Source: Aphrophora alni
Lineage: Eukaryota; Arthropoda; Insecta; Hemiptera; Aphrophoridae
NCBI GenBank assembly: GCA_963513935.1
Contig: OY740768.1
Span: 75,678,877 to 75,742,876, forward strand
DNA: 64,000 nucleotides
Direction of reading: 5' to 3'
The notes under the pieces were generated by a model, which was given only the letters and a program-made list of their open reading frames with translations, was not told where the DNA came from and did not search any database. The position numbers and the translations under genes are program-made. Each line of letters opens with the position of its first letter. The first letter of the stretch is position 1. Positions 12,042 to 22,865 of this stretch are shown here, in pieces.

Positions 12042-12363
12042 AAAAATTGTTACAGCCAAAAGAATACCGATGTTATTGGAAAATTTAAATACGAGAAGAA
12101 TGAATTGCCTGAGCAAGAGTTCTGCGGTTTACCGTTAAAATTATACTCTTAGGTACAAAAACAGAGATATTGTAAAATGTAAAGCTGTTAAACTTAATGT
12201 GGTAAAGAAATCGACTCATCTCGAGAATTTAAAAACTTGTCTGTTTGAAGGGACAAACGAGTATCGAACACAAAATTTAATCAGAAGCAATAAACGTAAA
12301 ATATATTCAATCAAACAGATAAAACTCGCATTCAACGCAAACTATATAAAAGGTTTATTTTGA
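12042..12363 (+). pseudogene. Family-B (protein-primed, Maverick/virus-type) DNA polymerase C-terminal remnant, copy 1
   Basis: The first frame gives CYSQKN then VIGKFKYE and the CG-rich LPLKLYS, ending at a TAG (12150-12152). One base on, a second frame runs to a TGA at 12361-12363 and contains IVKCKAVK, NVVKKSTH, CLFEG and YRTQNLIRS. This order (a GKFK-type box, a KxY-type box, a lysine-rich VKK box, then YRTQ and IRS near the end) is what I recognise as the thumb/C-terminal end of protein-primed DNA polymerases of Maverick/Polinton-like elements and related insect DNA viruses. Only the last ~105 residues of a protein normally over 600 residues are present. The frameshift and stop make it non-functional. 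A second, separately decayed copy begins ~970 bp downstream. Confidence 0.7.
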
Positions 12364-12371
12364 AAACAAAA

Positions 12372-12517
12372 TAGATGTACCTTAGGGACATTACCGTATC
12401 AAGACTACAGGTTGATGTGTTGATAATCTAACCTATTTTAGATGTAGGCTACCTTAGGAACATTACCGTATCAAGACTACAGGTTGATGTCTTAATAATC
12501 TAACCTAACCTAACCTA
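12372..12517. repeat. 72-bp tandem duplication ending in (TAACC)3
   Basis: Two copies of a unit with CATTACCGTATCAAGACTAC, 72 bp apart (TACCTTAGG at 12378 and 12450). The second ends in TAACCTAACCTAACCT (12501-12516). That is the insect telomere motif on the C-strand, but three units are too few to claim telomeric origin. Confidence 0.8.
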
Positions 12518-12547
12518 GCCGGCACCCCCAAGACTAGTAGCCAGTAA

Positions 12548-13156
12548 AAGGGGCCGCGAAACACTGCTCTCTTTGAATTCTGCAATAGGCAAGCTCACAC
12601 TGCGTTCATCAACGAGAGCGATAAAGCAGTATTCGGGGAATTATTCTTTTCCCTCAAACCGTTTCGATATTTCTTTACTTTCCATGTTGAAGTAATTTCT
12701 AAGTGGAACCCCAGCTGCCATCCGGGATTTCCCCCACCACCGACATTCTTTCACATTATCAACGGGGCTACTTGGTTCAAAGCCAAGGTTATCACTAAAA
12801 TATTAGGTTATGAAAAACGAAGAAATGCAATTGTAAAACACGTTGACGAGGGCGATAAGACAATATTCGGCGATACCGAGGGCCTTCTTGGCATCTCCAT
12901 TTGGCAAGCTCATACTGTATTTATCAACGAGAGAGGTCAAATTCCACAAACATCGAGAGAGCCCACAGTAATTATGAAAAATAATATGGACGAGTTTGAT
13001 ACAGACAAATTTTCTATAGACTACGAATGTTACAGCCAAAAGAATAGCAACGTTCTTGGAAAATTTAAATATGAACTGAATGAGCCTACGCAAGAGTTGT
13101 GCGGTTCACGCTCGAAATTATACGCTTACGATTACACAGTACATTGTGAAATGTAA
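12548..13156 (+). pseudogene. BRO-N-like domain joined in frame to a family-B DNA polymerase C-terminal fragment, copy 2
   Basis: After the TAA at 12545-12547, one frame stays open for about 202 codons to the stop at 13154-13156; the only strong ATGs lie late (12974 on). Codons around 12773-12859 read WFKAKVITKILGYEK followed by NAIVKHVDEGDK, then QAHTVFINERG at about 12893-12925. This is the pattern of the BRO-N DNA-binding domain of large insect DNA viruses. An earlier partial repeat, QAHTAFINESDK, lies at about 12590-12625. The frame then passes directly into polymerase sequence (MDEFDT, CYSQKN, VLGKFKYE, SRSKLYAY at about 12980-13130), homologous to copy 1 at 12042. Past the stop, a shifted frame (13138-13230) continues the polymerase match (VKCKSV, NVVKKS) with a further stop. 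No start codon, truncation of both domains and downstream breaks argue for a relic. The in-frame junction may be recombination debris. Confidence 0.65.
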
Positions 13157-13499
13157 AAGTGTTTAACGGAATGTTGTAAAGAAATCTATATATCTCGAGA
13201 ATTTAAAAACGTGTCTGTCTGACGTGTTGTAAACGTTTTCGTTTGACAGTATAATAACAAAGTTGAAAAATTAAATATTTCTGGTCCGAGAATTTAGAGT
13301 AGGCCGTTGATAGAAAATACTATCAGAGATTGTGGTTTGTTATACCGTACCATATGTTATATAATAGTATAGCAACAGTAGTAGTAGCAGTAGTATATGT
13401 AATTTTTTGTTTCTGTTTATATAAAAGAGTAGAAGTATATGAATGATATTGTTCGATTTGAATATATGTCATTTTATCCTACTCGCACGTTAAATTTCA

Positions 13500-13905
13500 A
13501 TGCACCGAACAAAGAAATGTAAATTATGATTAATTATGGTGACACGTTTTCAATGTCGAGATATCAGATATTGCAGGGTCGTTTTTGAAAAAGTCTGATG
13601 AAAAAAATTTCCCTGTAGGCTCTAAAATTAAACTGGTTGACAATTTCGTACCGCAACTACTTTCAAAGATACTTACTTGATAGAGAAAGTCGATCAACTC
13701 GCGATCACTAGTACGGTTAGAGCCATCGTTTCGCACAAGAGATCAGAATTGAATACACTACGAGACTGTGGGTAGATATCGGATTTTGAGGGAAGAAAAA
13801 ATAAATTCTATCTCGTTGGAGACTTGGCACATTTTTAGGTTTGGATTTTTTCGATGATAACAAATATACAGAGTTATCATAAAATAGTGGTGGGGTTTTG
13901 AACAT
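13500..13905 (-). other. Possible minus-strand exon with consensus donor; product unknown
   Basis: On the minus strand two overlapping open frames (13717-13905 and 13530-13736) join through a frame change. They lead to a textbook 5' splice site, CAA|GTAAGTAT, at about 13670-13680. The segment just before it reads DRELIDFLYQ. I recognise no domain. It may be debris of the neighbouring polymerase/BRO element or an unrelated exon. Confidence 0.2.
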
Positions 13906-14045
13906 GATTTGAAAACAGAATTACTTACAACTGATGTTGTTTATTTATTTAAATCGTCGTCTGAAACAGTTTTTTTACATAACTAATAAATTTCTATATG
14001 TGCGCCATTAGTCGCTCGGCAAATGTCCAATCGATAATAAAGTGC

Positions 14046-14400
14046 TCACCAAACGTTAGTTAATATGCCTTTGTTAACGGGTGTCATTGCTTCATTAATC
14101 CTGTTCCTTAAGTGATTTAGGTCACGAATGTTTTCTCGATAAACAATGTTTTTGATATACCCCATAAGACTCTTGGCTTGCCAGATGATTTCTGCTTTTG
14201 AATTGATCCAGTTTCTTCGAATTGTTTGAACCAACGTCCTATGTTATTTTCATGTGGTAGATCTTTTCTGGATTCGCGTCGAAATGTCGTTGCATTGAAA
14301 TTACAGACTTGAATTTAGCCAGCAACAAAACACACTTTGCTTTTTCTTTATTAGAGAACATAATAACACACTCCACACAAAACACTCCAGAAAAGACAAA
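14046..14400 (-). pseudogene. Internally deleted Tc1/mariner-IS630-like transposase
   Basis: The minus strand first encodes a helix-turn-helix head, MFSNKEKAKCVLLLAKFKSV then MQRHFDANPEK. After one frame change comes RWFKQFEETGSIQKQKSSGK-PR, the DUF4817-type HTH found at the N-terminus of many insect transposases of this superfamily. At about 14185 this jumps straight to the C-terminal end of the same family: MGYIKNIVYRENI, LRNRINEAM, GILTNVW. The whole catalytic DDE core, normally ~200 residues between these pieces, is missing, and the junction is out of frame. It is therefore a deletion derivative that could only move in trans. Terminal inverted repeats were not identified. Confidence 0.75.
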
Positions 14401-14599
14401 ACACACTACCACAACATTACAAGAACTAATTTTGATGCTACAACTGCTGGTAAACAAACTTTTGGGCTATAGGCTATAAGCGATATCAATACAACACCAC
14501 AAAATTTCTCTACTCTTTTCGTATGAATTAATGAAACTCCGCCATTCTTTTGTGATAATCCTGTGTATACATGAAAATTAAATACATACATTCAAATTG

Positions 14600-17300
14600 T
14601 TTTGAAGTCTAAATCAGTGTCTACAAGATGAAATTCTAAACAAGGAAAATATGCGTTATTGCTCTTCTAAGCAAAGCCGTACCCAAATAGGGATACCATG
14701 AAATGAAAACTAGTAAAAAAAAAAAACTAGACCAACACGGAAAACTCAGTCCTCGCATATGTCTGTCGATAAAGATCTGGAAAGTTAGAAGTCTGGTCTT
14801 TCAATGCCATAACATGTGTGAAATTTAATGACTGTGACCTAAGTCAGAGACGATGTTGTTTTGTTTAGATATATTTATCCAAAATAGATTCTGAACAAAG
14901 GCAATATTTACGTGCAGAAACTTGGTTGTGTGCTACCGATTGTTTTGGCATTTAAAATACAAGCACTTTGTTAAATCACCTATGAATAAAATTGAATTAA
15001 ACGTTAAATAAATAATGCAAAAACATTGCACAATCTTTCTCGCTCAATCATCTCAAACCTAAATGTAAACTATTTGTCACCAAAAATATCAGTTCAGTAG
15101 TTTTCAGTCAAAGTATGAAATGAACCGTAGACGCTATCTATACATAGACTCCTACAAAAATATATGTATATTTAAATAGGCTCTGCACTTGTGGTTTTGA
15201 TGTGTCAAACACATGACCAGCGTATTTGATTCAAATCCATCCTTGAATGACGGCGGTCAAGTTCCCCCCCCCCAATAATTAACCCTGAAGTGTATTTTTT
15301 TTTCTTGCGATTTAGTACACGGGTTTAGGTGTGATAAAAACAACATTTTATTAAAATCGTTTGAGATAATGTATTTGTTTCATATGGCAGCTACTCTCAA
15401 ATTCGATTAAAAAAAAAACTTAAATCCTAAAGAAACTTTGTTAACATAAGGTAAAATAAAAATTCTTTTCATCATATAACTTTCGTATATATAAGAAAGT
15501 AGTAAACAAGATACCCAAAACCGAGACCTTACAAATTTCTAGGCCAACGAAATGAACCGTTCTATTTCTGACAAAGCTAGTACTGATTCTTACACAATGC
15601 GTTCGATGATTAAGCACGATTATATCTAACTACTTGTAAACAAAATTAATTATTTCTAAACGGAACATGATGTTGAAATTATTACTTTGAAATAACACCA
15701 TCAGTTGATTGTTTACATAAATTATCAGTGTGGAAAACCTAATGGTGAAAATTTTAATTTTACATAAATAATTTTGGACTCACTACGTGACAAGAATACT
15801 TTATGGTTTTCAAGTTGGTGTAAAACTCAATGGTAAATCAAATTCCAAAGTCGATAAGCAGCGTTTTGTTATTTCCTTAAGAAAAGAAGATTAGATGGGG
15901 TTTTTATTGAATGAAATCAAAACTTTTTAAGAATAACCAAATCATTCGTTTCACTAGTTCCAATACATTTCTCAATTTAACATCTAATACTTCATGTCTA
16001 GTTAGTATTGATTTCCAAATATAGTAATATTTTAAAAGGCGACTTCCTCAATGGTTACGTGATCGGTTTGTTTATTTCCACCACGTTTTTAAAGCAACGA
16101 ATATTATTTCCTACATATTTTGTCGTAAATTAGGAAGGTTGTAAGTTTAAAAAGTATCCGACTTTTGAATTTATTGTTTGGAAATAAATGAAGCTCGGAA
16201 GATGCACTCCGAGGTGGAGGGTATCATTATGCTTATGCTTGGTTTTTTTTTATCATACGCAGAAAGCGAAAGTAGCTGTTGGTCAGCCTTTGAGTCATGG
16301 AGTTTACGTAACCCCCATCAGATTTTCATCTTTCGCGAAATCAGGGACTTTTCAGCTTGGGGAATAGCGCTTGAAAACTTCTAGTGGATATCACCTATCG
16401 TGATCAATTTGTGCCTGAGGGACATGTTTAGGTCGGCTACATTTTGAACAACCTTCATAAGTAGGCCAAAATAATGAACTCTATATTTTGTGTTGCGAAT
16501 CGGAGGAACGAATGGAGTTTTGACAAAAATTACGCAGGGAAATATTACTATTCAGTCGACGTCTAGTCATGAAATGTACGTGCATACCAGTAAACAAAAT
16601 TCGAAGTTACAATACTTTCGGTAGTATTTATTTCATTAACCAGATATTTTAGATTGTAAACGGAATGCTTGTATGAAGGTTGCTCAAACAACATTGTGTA
16701 CCGGTAACCATGTTCTACTGCACGCTGTCAATTTGAAAGTTTCCATTAAATAAATGTGTTCTGCAAATTCGTTGGACCGTTCAGTTGTTTGCTCGCCAAC
16801 GTATAAGCACCCTCAAGGGCATCATTAGGTGAGCATGCACTAGCGTTTATTGTGATCTAAAAGCAACAAAGTGAACAAATCATAGTTTTACACCAGAGTA
16901 TCTTTATTGTAAAATAAGTCTAATTTACGAATATAATTGGAAAAACAATCTTAAATGTGTTATTTTGACATAGTCGACCTAGAGAACTGAGAGGTCTGTT
17001 TCATTACTCCATTTGGTATTTCATCTGTATGGTTTGTTTACTATGCAGTTACGACCAAAAGAATGTAGTTAACAATTTTGTAGTGTATACAATTTAGAAA
17101 TAAAGTTATTTCTAGATAAGTCGGACGATGTATGCAAGGTATTTTAATTTTACTTGCACTTTTAAAATATTGGACTCTTCAAAATTCACGGTTTCAAGGT
17201 ATGGGACACGAATGTTCATACAGGAATAAACCGTACGTTCCAATGTTTTAAATGCAATCCTCTTGGCACGGCACAACAAAATTTCAATTAAACTTAAACT
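14600..17300. other. No supported gene; low-information AT-rich DNA
   Basis: Only short ORFs without motifs (for example 16178-16384). A weak tRNA-like stretch at 15190-15245, with a B-box-like GATTCAAATCC, could be the head of an old tRNA-derived SINE, but no cloverleaf can be completed. A poly-C run lies near 15265. Confidence 0.4.
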
Positions 17301-17408
17301 GTTTTAATTATTCATTATACGAAGTATATGGTAAGTTTGATGATCGTAAAATATTACGACCTCCATATTTTGACTGATCTTCTAGTTTGATGGTCTCAAA
17401 AATCCGAT

Positions 17409-17803
17409 AAATAGTATATTTCATCACCAAACTGAAGCTTTTTAATACAAGCTCAAGTTTAACGAAAATGAGCGAGGATCGAAAAGCTTCTTTTGGTAAA
17501 AGTGATGAACTATATTTTTCGCTATACTGCAAATAATATAAGAAAACAATGTCACAAAAACTAAAATGTTATAACCTCGTATTTACCTTCAAATCGTGGG
17601 AACAGCTGTTTTGTCGGTTGTTTACAATCGAGAGTATCGGTTGTTTTTATAGATGCTTTATAATCGGTAATTAATTCGTATAAACGAAGTAACAGCTGAT
17701 GACCTCGACCTCAGCTGATGTTTTTAGATCCTAGGACTAAAAAGAACAACTTTAGTATCTCAATGCATGTATTGAAAACAGTTGTTTTTAAAGCAGTGTG
17801 ACG
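17409..17803 (-). repeat. R1 dispersed repeat, copy C
   Basis: Minus-strand copy of the R1 family. The hairpin end is at 17409 and the TTCGTCATACTG end has decayed to GCAGTGTGACG at 17803. The CAGCTG pair and TCCTAGGACTA block are intact. It is followed directly by a different repeat at 17816. Confidence 0.8.
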
Positions 17804-17815
17804 TAAATTTATTTT

Positions 17816-18206
17816 CGACATGCCTTCCGTCCGTCGTTGCTGCCGTTATCGTCTGTCTACGTAAGACGATAGTGATCACAAAAATTAAGATTGGACCATG
17901 AAATTCAATTTTGGGGACTATTTTGTCCTCATGTAGAACCCTACCGAAATTCAGAAAACTCTATTTGAAAACTGCTCAAAATGGCGCCCATTTTAAACAG
18001 TTCATATCAGTTGACATATATCAGTAGTTTTATAAATTTGGTAGTTTCATATCAGTAAACAGTTGGTTCATATCTCGTTATCTTATAGCACTAAATTGTT
18101 ACATCCGAGTTACTAGATCTATATCCAGGAACGCGTCACCGACACTAGCATATATGTAGAGCTTGAGGCCGCTAGAGGCGAGAGACTGACGCGAGCGAAG
18201 CGACCC
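17816..18206. repeat. Dispersed repeat F4, copy 1
   Basis: Shares CGACATGC, a GTCTGT-rich head, TAGAACCCTA..GAAATTCAGAAAA and a tail with GCGAGCGAAGCGACC with 22500-22800 (there ACGAGCGTAGTGAGTGG). It contains AAAATGGCGCCCATTTTA, an inverted repeat. It is non-coding. Confidence 0.5.
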
Positions 18207-18493
18207 TAGATCTGTCAATACAATTTAATATATTTTACAAGACCATAGAAACCAACTTTTAGGCATTACATTTAGAGGATCTGCTTGAAATACATTGTAT
18301 GTACTGCTGCGGTAAGAATGAATGTCCTACTGCTGAAGTAATGCAGAGGGTAAGCAAATATTTTAGTTGATACTGAACATCTTACTACTACTCTAATTAA
18401 TAACATTGACTCAATGGTTTGACACGATAAATACTCCGATATGAGTTACAACTGCTAATTTGAATGCTTTTCTTTACACTGAAACACTTAAAG

Positions 18494-18887
18494 CAATGAC
18501 TACATAAATACTATAAGACACGACATGGCCATGTTAAATATTCTACGCTTATTCTTGAGTTGACCAATACCCGCTAGGTGGCGTTGATGTGACCAATCTG
18601 AAGTTGATGTGACTGGCGCTAGGTGGCTCTACGGTCAAACAATGTTTCAGGCGGATAAGAGATAACGCACTGATGCCACATATGGGACCAGAGATGCGAG
18701 GGAAGGTCGAGAATCGCTTATCTCAGCGCACGAACTGACAACATTGACTATGCTGACGGAAGTAAGTGAGAAGGTGCTGCTAGCGCTTTCTGATAGCTGT
18801 GTGTCAAACTTGTGACGAACAGCACCCGTAAAGCGTAGACTATTTCCCTATCCTATGTCGTGTCTTATAGTATTTATGTAGTCATTG
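18494..18887. mobile_element. MITE with perfect 33-bp terminal inverted repeats
   Basis: A 394 bp element beginning CAATGACTACATAAATAC and ending with the exact inverse; the first 33 bases match the last 33 without mismatch. The interior is comparatively GC-rich and carries two GCTAGGTGGC boxes. The CANTG-type end would fit the hAT superfamily. The flanking 8-mers (ACTTAAAG and ATGGAAAG) agree at only five of eight positions, so a target-site duplication is not proven. No coding capacity was seen. Confidence 0.8.
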
Positions 18888-19172
18888 ATGGAAAGAAAAG
18901 CGTCAAGCGAGCTTAAAACTACAGGACTTAGGGTCCGTAGGCATATATGAATAGTTATTTTTATTCTATTAACAGGTTAAATTAAGTTATATTCGTCGTA
19001 CAAAATCTACAAAATGCTTAAAGTAACTTTAATGACTATCTACACTGAAATCATACATAGTCTACGCTTACGCTTAACCACTCACAACTGTGGAAAATCC
19101 CAACATGATATTTTCTAACCGTTTAGTACGGTAATGGTTCCCAAAGGGCCTTCACTAGTAGTCTAAATGCGA

Positions 19173-19510
19173 TCAGCGTATGTGCAGTTTCTTCTTCACC
19201 ACTCGTGCGTTGCGTTCATTCTTGTGATCGTCAAACATGATGGAAACTTGTTTGCCTGACCACAACATAAAAACCTTCACCCTCAGGGGCTCGCTATAGT
19301 AAGTACGGGCGTGGTAATCCCGAGGGACCCTAGCTGAACCATGCAGTCTTGGGTTAGAGAGCCTTCTCTCTTTCATCTTCTCTATCAATATTTTCTCAAC
19401 CAACTGTTGTTGAAGCGACGTTATTAGAGTATTCAAGGGCTAAGGGTTTTTATTTTGTGTTCTCTCCTTCCCTTTTGCTAGGGCGATGATTACTGAAAGG
19501 GTTTCCGCAT
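19173..19510 (-). repeat. Dispersed family F3, copy 1
   Basis: Read on the minus strand: ATCGCCCTAGCAAAAG..., then a TTGAATACTCTAATAACG block, then GGTCCCTCGGGATTACCACG. The same order is seen at 39360, 39713, 31685 (minus) and 46930 (minus). In several copies the first block is CCTATAAAAGAG or CTTATAAAAAAG, a good TATA box. The 87-codon minus ORF at 19173-19436 (LSNPRLHGSARVPRDYHAR) lies inside the repeat and is not recognised as a protein family. Confidence 0.6.
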
Positions 19511-20040
19511 CTATCAACAAAACAATACAAATCAGAAACTTATAAAATGTCCTCACTTACTAATTTTTTGTTTTCATTTATGAATGTATTAAAATTTTTA
19601 CAAGAATCATAGGATTACACAAAATATTGAATACATTATAATTTATATTACAGGGTTACTGTTTTGTTACCTAAGATTTCCTCTAAAATTCGATTTAACG
19701 TTCATGTATACTAACTTTCTTGTACGCACCAAGTGTGAATTATAATAAATTATAAACAGATATAAGAATAGCTCTTGTGTGTGTTTTTATAGTGTCACTA
19801 ATATGTCGGCTATAATTCAACATAAAATAAAAAACAAGATATCTTTTTCATATTAGGATTTTGTAAATAGTATGTAAAATGAAGGGTTTTTGAGATATTG
19901 CTATTAATCATTTTTAATGAGCGCACTTTTGTAGCGGTTAAGTGTAAAATTATGAGATTGTGTACACTATAAACTAATAATATAAAAAATTCTGCAACAT
20001 TTTAGTATCTCACTTCGTTCTGTTGGTGTCAACAACAACA

Positions 20041-20520
20041 TAAAACGGAAAACGAAGTTTTTTGGACATATTATTGCAACTTATATCTTCTTACATTGTC
20101 CAGAATCTCAACCCAAAATTTCGTATCAATATCTCAAATCATTCTGAAGTTTTATCTTGTTAAAAAAAGAAAGATTAACAGACGGAACCCGAAGTTTTTT
20201 TTGACATACTGTATGTTTATCGGAACTTCTATCTTTCTTTAGTGTCCAAAATCTGTTCCCAAAATTTAGTATCAATATCTAATTCAATATCGTTATAGAG
20301 TTGTATCTTGTTGTAGAAAAAAGACCTACAGACGGATAGACAGAAAATGAAGCTTTTTTGGAAATATGTTTATTGAAACTTTTATCTTTCTCTTAATGTC
20401 CAAAATATTTTCCCAAAATTTGGTAGCATTGTCTCAATTCGTTCTGAAGTTGTATCTTGTTAAAAAAGTAGATGGATAGACTGAGGTCAAATCATTTTTG
20501 GACATATATTTAATGAAACT
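20041..20520. repeat. Degenerate tandem array, ~140-158 bp period, 3-4 units
   Basis: Units begin near 20053, 20191, 20349 and 20489 at GAAGTTTTTTGGACAT-like sequence and share TATCTTTCTT, TGTCCAAAAT, CCCAAAATTT and TCTTGTTAAAAAA. They contain the CAGACGGA-type steps common in invertebrate intergenic repeats. Confidence 0.75.
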
Positions 20521-21130
20521 GACTTCATTTAAAAAAAATCTCCAGGGAAAAAAAAATTGGGTTCTTGAATCTATATCCAAATTTGACAAACTGAACGTGA
20601 AACTTCCTTGTATAAATAAATTTTAACAAACACTCAAAACGTGTTCGGATTTTGCTACAAGAGCGGCTACAATAGCTAAACTTTAATGTCAATTCTCTAA
20701 ACATTGTTCAACCCAACTAGAATCCCAACTTCTTATCAATATAGTGTAGCTTGTATGGAAACTACAGTGTTATTTTATTTATTTTTGTAATACATCGTTG
20801 ATTTGTTCTAGGATGGAATGTAGTGTAATGCTAAGCAATAACGCTTCACTTAATCTAAATATAATGAGTTTACATATACATCCGTGATTTGTTGACTTTG
20901 AAGACAGCCCCGTTCTCTGTTATGGGTGACGGAACATTCCCAAGAGGTAGAAGACCTAGTGGGGACTATAATTACTTCAACTTCCTGTCATCACAATGCC
21001 ATGGCCACTCATTATCTCTGCGCGACTTGTTTACTTCTATACTAATCCAAATACATTTACTTTTAATAATTTCAATCACCATTTTTCACAAGATACACTC
21101 TAATGTAAGTCATTTCACAGCCATTCTTTT

Positions 21131-21523
21131 GTTACGGACGTGACAGTTACATGCATTACAACTTGGAAAAAAAGAAAAAGTTAATTTTATTTTGTAAATT
21201 GTTAAAGCTCAATTGGTAGGTAATTTTTTATACTATTTTTGCACTAAATTTGAAAATGATCATATTATTGGTTTTGATGTATAGTTCAACTAAGTTGGAG
21301 TTACGGACGTGACTTGAAAAGCACCTGTCTTCCGACAGACTGTTACAATTGTTAAAAAGTCTGTTAATTTCTTGGGAAATTTATGAATTAAATTTTTGTC
21401 AGCTTATCTTAAGATAAATACCTTCTTAGAAACATTAGTGTTCAATCTTAAAATCTTGTAATAATTCAATTAAAAAATTGATAAAACGTTACGGACGTGA
21501 CACTGGTTTGTTACGGACGTGAC
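21131..21523. repeat. Cluster of four identical 14-bp motifs GTTACGGACGTGAC
   Basis: Perfect copies at 21131, 21300, 21488 and 21510, all in the same orientation. They are separated by AT-rich DNA that also repeats CTGTTA-type words (GACAGACTGTTAC, AAGTCTGTTAATTT, CAGTCTGTTAAAAG). Subterminal binding repeats of a transposon or a clustered bZIP/bHLH-like site (ACGTGAC) are both possible. No ends were found. Confidence 0.75.
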
Positions 21524-21993
21524 AATAAACTCAACAGTCTGTTAAAAGTACTTTATTTTACATTAAAAAGTTTTCAGTGCTCTTCTTACATTCTTTTTAG
21601 TTAAAGTAAGACTTATTTGATCTATAAAAGAACATAAACAAACTTAATTACTTCTTAAATATGTGTTTGAATCAGAAGGAATTATTGTGAAATTGTTAAG
21701 AAAATGTATTCAATATTAATGACACAGTTATCATGTTTGTAAGCCACAATAACTTGTTCATAAAGTTCACTGATATTCTTGGTAATTTACTGACAATTAG
21801 TCACTGATAAATATAAAGTGAATAGATGTATACCAACTTCAGAGATGAAAATATCCACAAAATAAAGAATTCTGCTACAAGATATTGTTGGTAATATTAA
21901 GTTAAGGTATTTTAAGACTTTAATAAACTTTTTACTGAGAAATTTAGAAAATAATTTTTTTAGTGTTAGGTGTATGTTTGTAAAGAATGGCTG

Positions 21994-22100
21994 TTCAGTG
22001 ACTACGTCATTATCTTTAGTTTTTACATGTACACTAAAAACACTTGTCTCTTTTAGTTGAGTGGCACAAATTTTGTACTGAAGATGACTTAGTCACTGAA
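21994..22100. repeat. Long imperfect hairpin with CTGAAGATGA...GAAACG signature
   Basis: TTCAGTGACTACGTCATTAT... (21994-22020) pairs with ACTGAAGATGACTTAGTCAC... (22077-22100) over about 24 of 27 positions, with a ~56-base loop, and is followed by GAAACG. A hairpin of the same design lies at 40157-40260. Such ends recur in invertebrate retroelements. Confidence 0.7.
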
Positions 22101-22289
22101 ACGTGATATTGTTTCAAATGTAATTTAATGTGAACGTTTGCCCGTTATCTTTCGGTGGTTAATTAATACCAATATTGCGGATCGTTGCTACTTCTACCTA
22201 TTAGTTATAAAAACAATTTTAAAATGGAAACGTTCCTTATTATTTTTTCTTATTTACATATTTTAACTTGCCCAGTGTACGAAATTAGT

Positions 22290-22500
22290 GTTTGTAGTTT
22301 TACAAACCATTTGACATGTCTGTTAATCTGAAAAATCAGACTGTACATTTTAAAATGGCGTTCTATTCTCAAATTTCAAAAAAAAAAAAATACAATTCTT
22401 TTTTCGAAAATACATTTTACCTTTCCTATAACATCCCATATTGCTCATTTTGTGCACACTTTAAATGTGCATCCAACAATAACCAAGTTTGTGATTAGAC
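22290..22500. repeat. Dispersed repeat, pair member 1
   Basis: Near-copy of 24395-24590: both run AACCATTTGACATGT, GACTGTACATTTTAAAATGG, TCTCAAATTTC, a poly-A, then TAACATCCCA and TGCTCATTTTGTG. Confidence 0.75.
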
Positions 22501-22800
22501 ATGCTGTCGTCTTTGTCGTTGTCGTCTGTATCTGTCACACATATTAAGATAGGAACATGTAATTTGGGATGGGACTATAGTGTATTCATATAGAACCCTA
22601 TTGAAATTCAGAAAATGCCAATGTAGTCATTTTAATCTGTGCAGATTTCAATTATCCATGCAATGTTACCAACCCCACATTTCTACGATATCACACAGGG
22701 AAGTTATTGTAAAATATGTAATTTCGACCCTGACCCCCCCCCCTAAATATATTCGTATAATTACGAAGGTAACGTCACTGACACGAGCGTAGTGAGTGGA
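22500..22800. repeat. Dispersed repeat F4, copy 2
   Basis: Related to 17816-18206 through a GTCGTCTGTATCTGTC-type head, TAGAACCCTATTGAAATTC and the ACGAGCGTAGTGAGTGG tail. It includes a C8-9 run near 22734. Confidence 0.5.
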
Positions 22801-22807
22801 GGCTCCT

Positions 22808-22810
<3 letters not shown>

Positions 22811-22862
<52 letters not shown>
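22811..22862. repeat. (AT)26 microsatellite
   Basis: Uninterrupted AT dinucleotides. Confidence 0.97.

Positions 22863-22865
<3 letters not shown>

Noticed and set aside
12495..12518. Telomere array (TAACC)n
   Set aside because: Only three units and embedded in a 72-bp tandem repeat; too short to indicate a telomere or chromosome fusion.
12803..13093. 96-codon minus-strand ORF
   Set aside because: It is antisense to the BRO-N/polymerase frame, whose residues match known families in the sense direction.
15190..15245. tRNA gene
   Set aside because: A B-box-like GATTCAAATCC is present, but acceptor and D stems cannot be paired. At most it is an old tRNA-derived SINE head.
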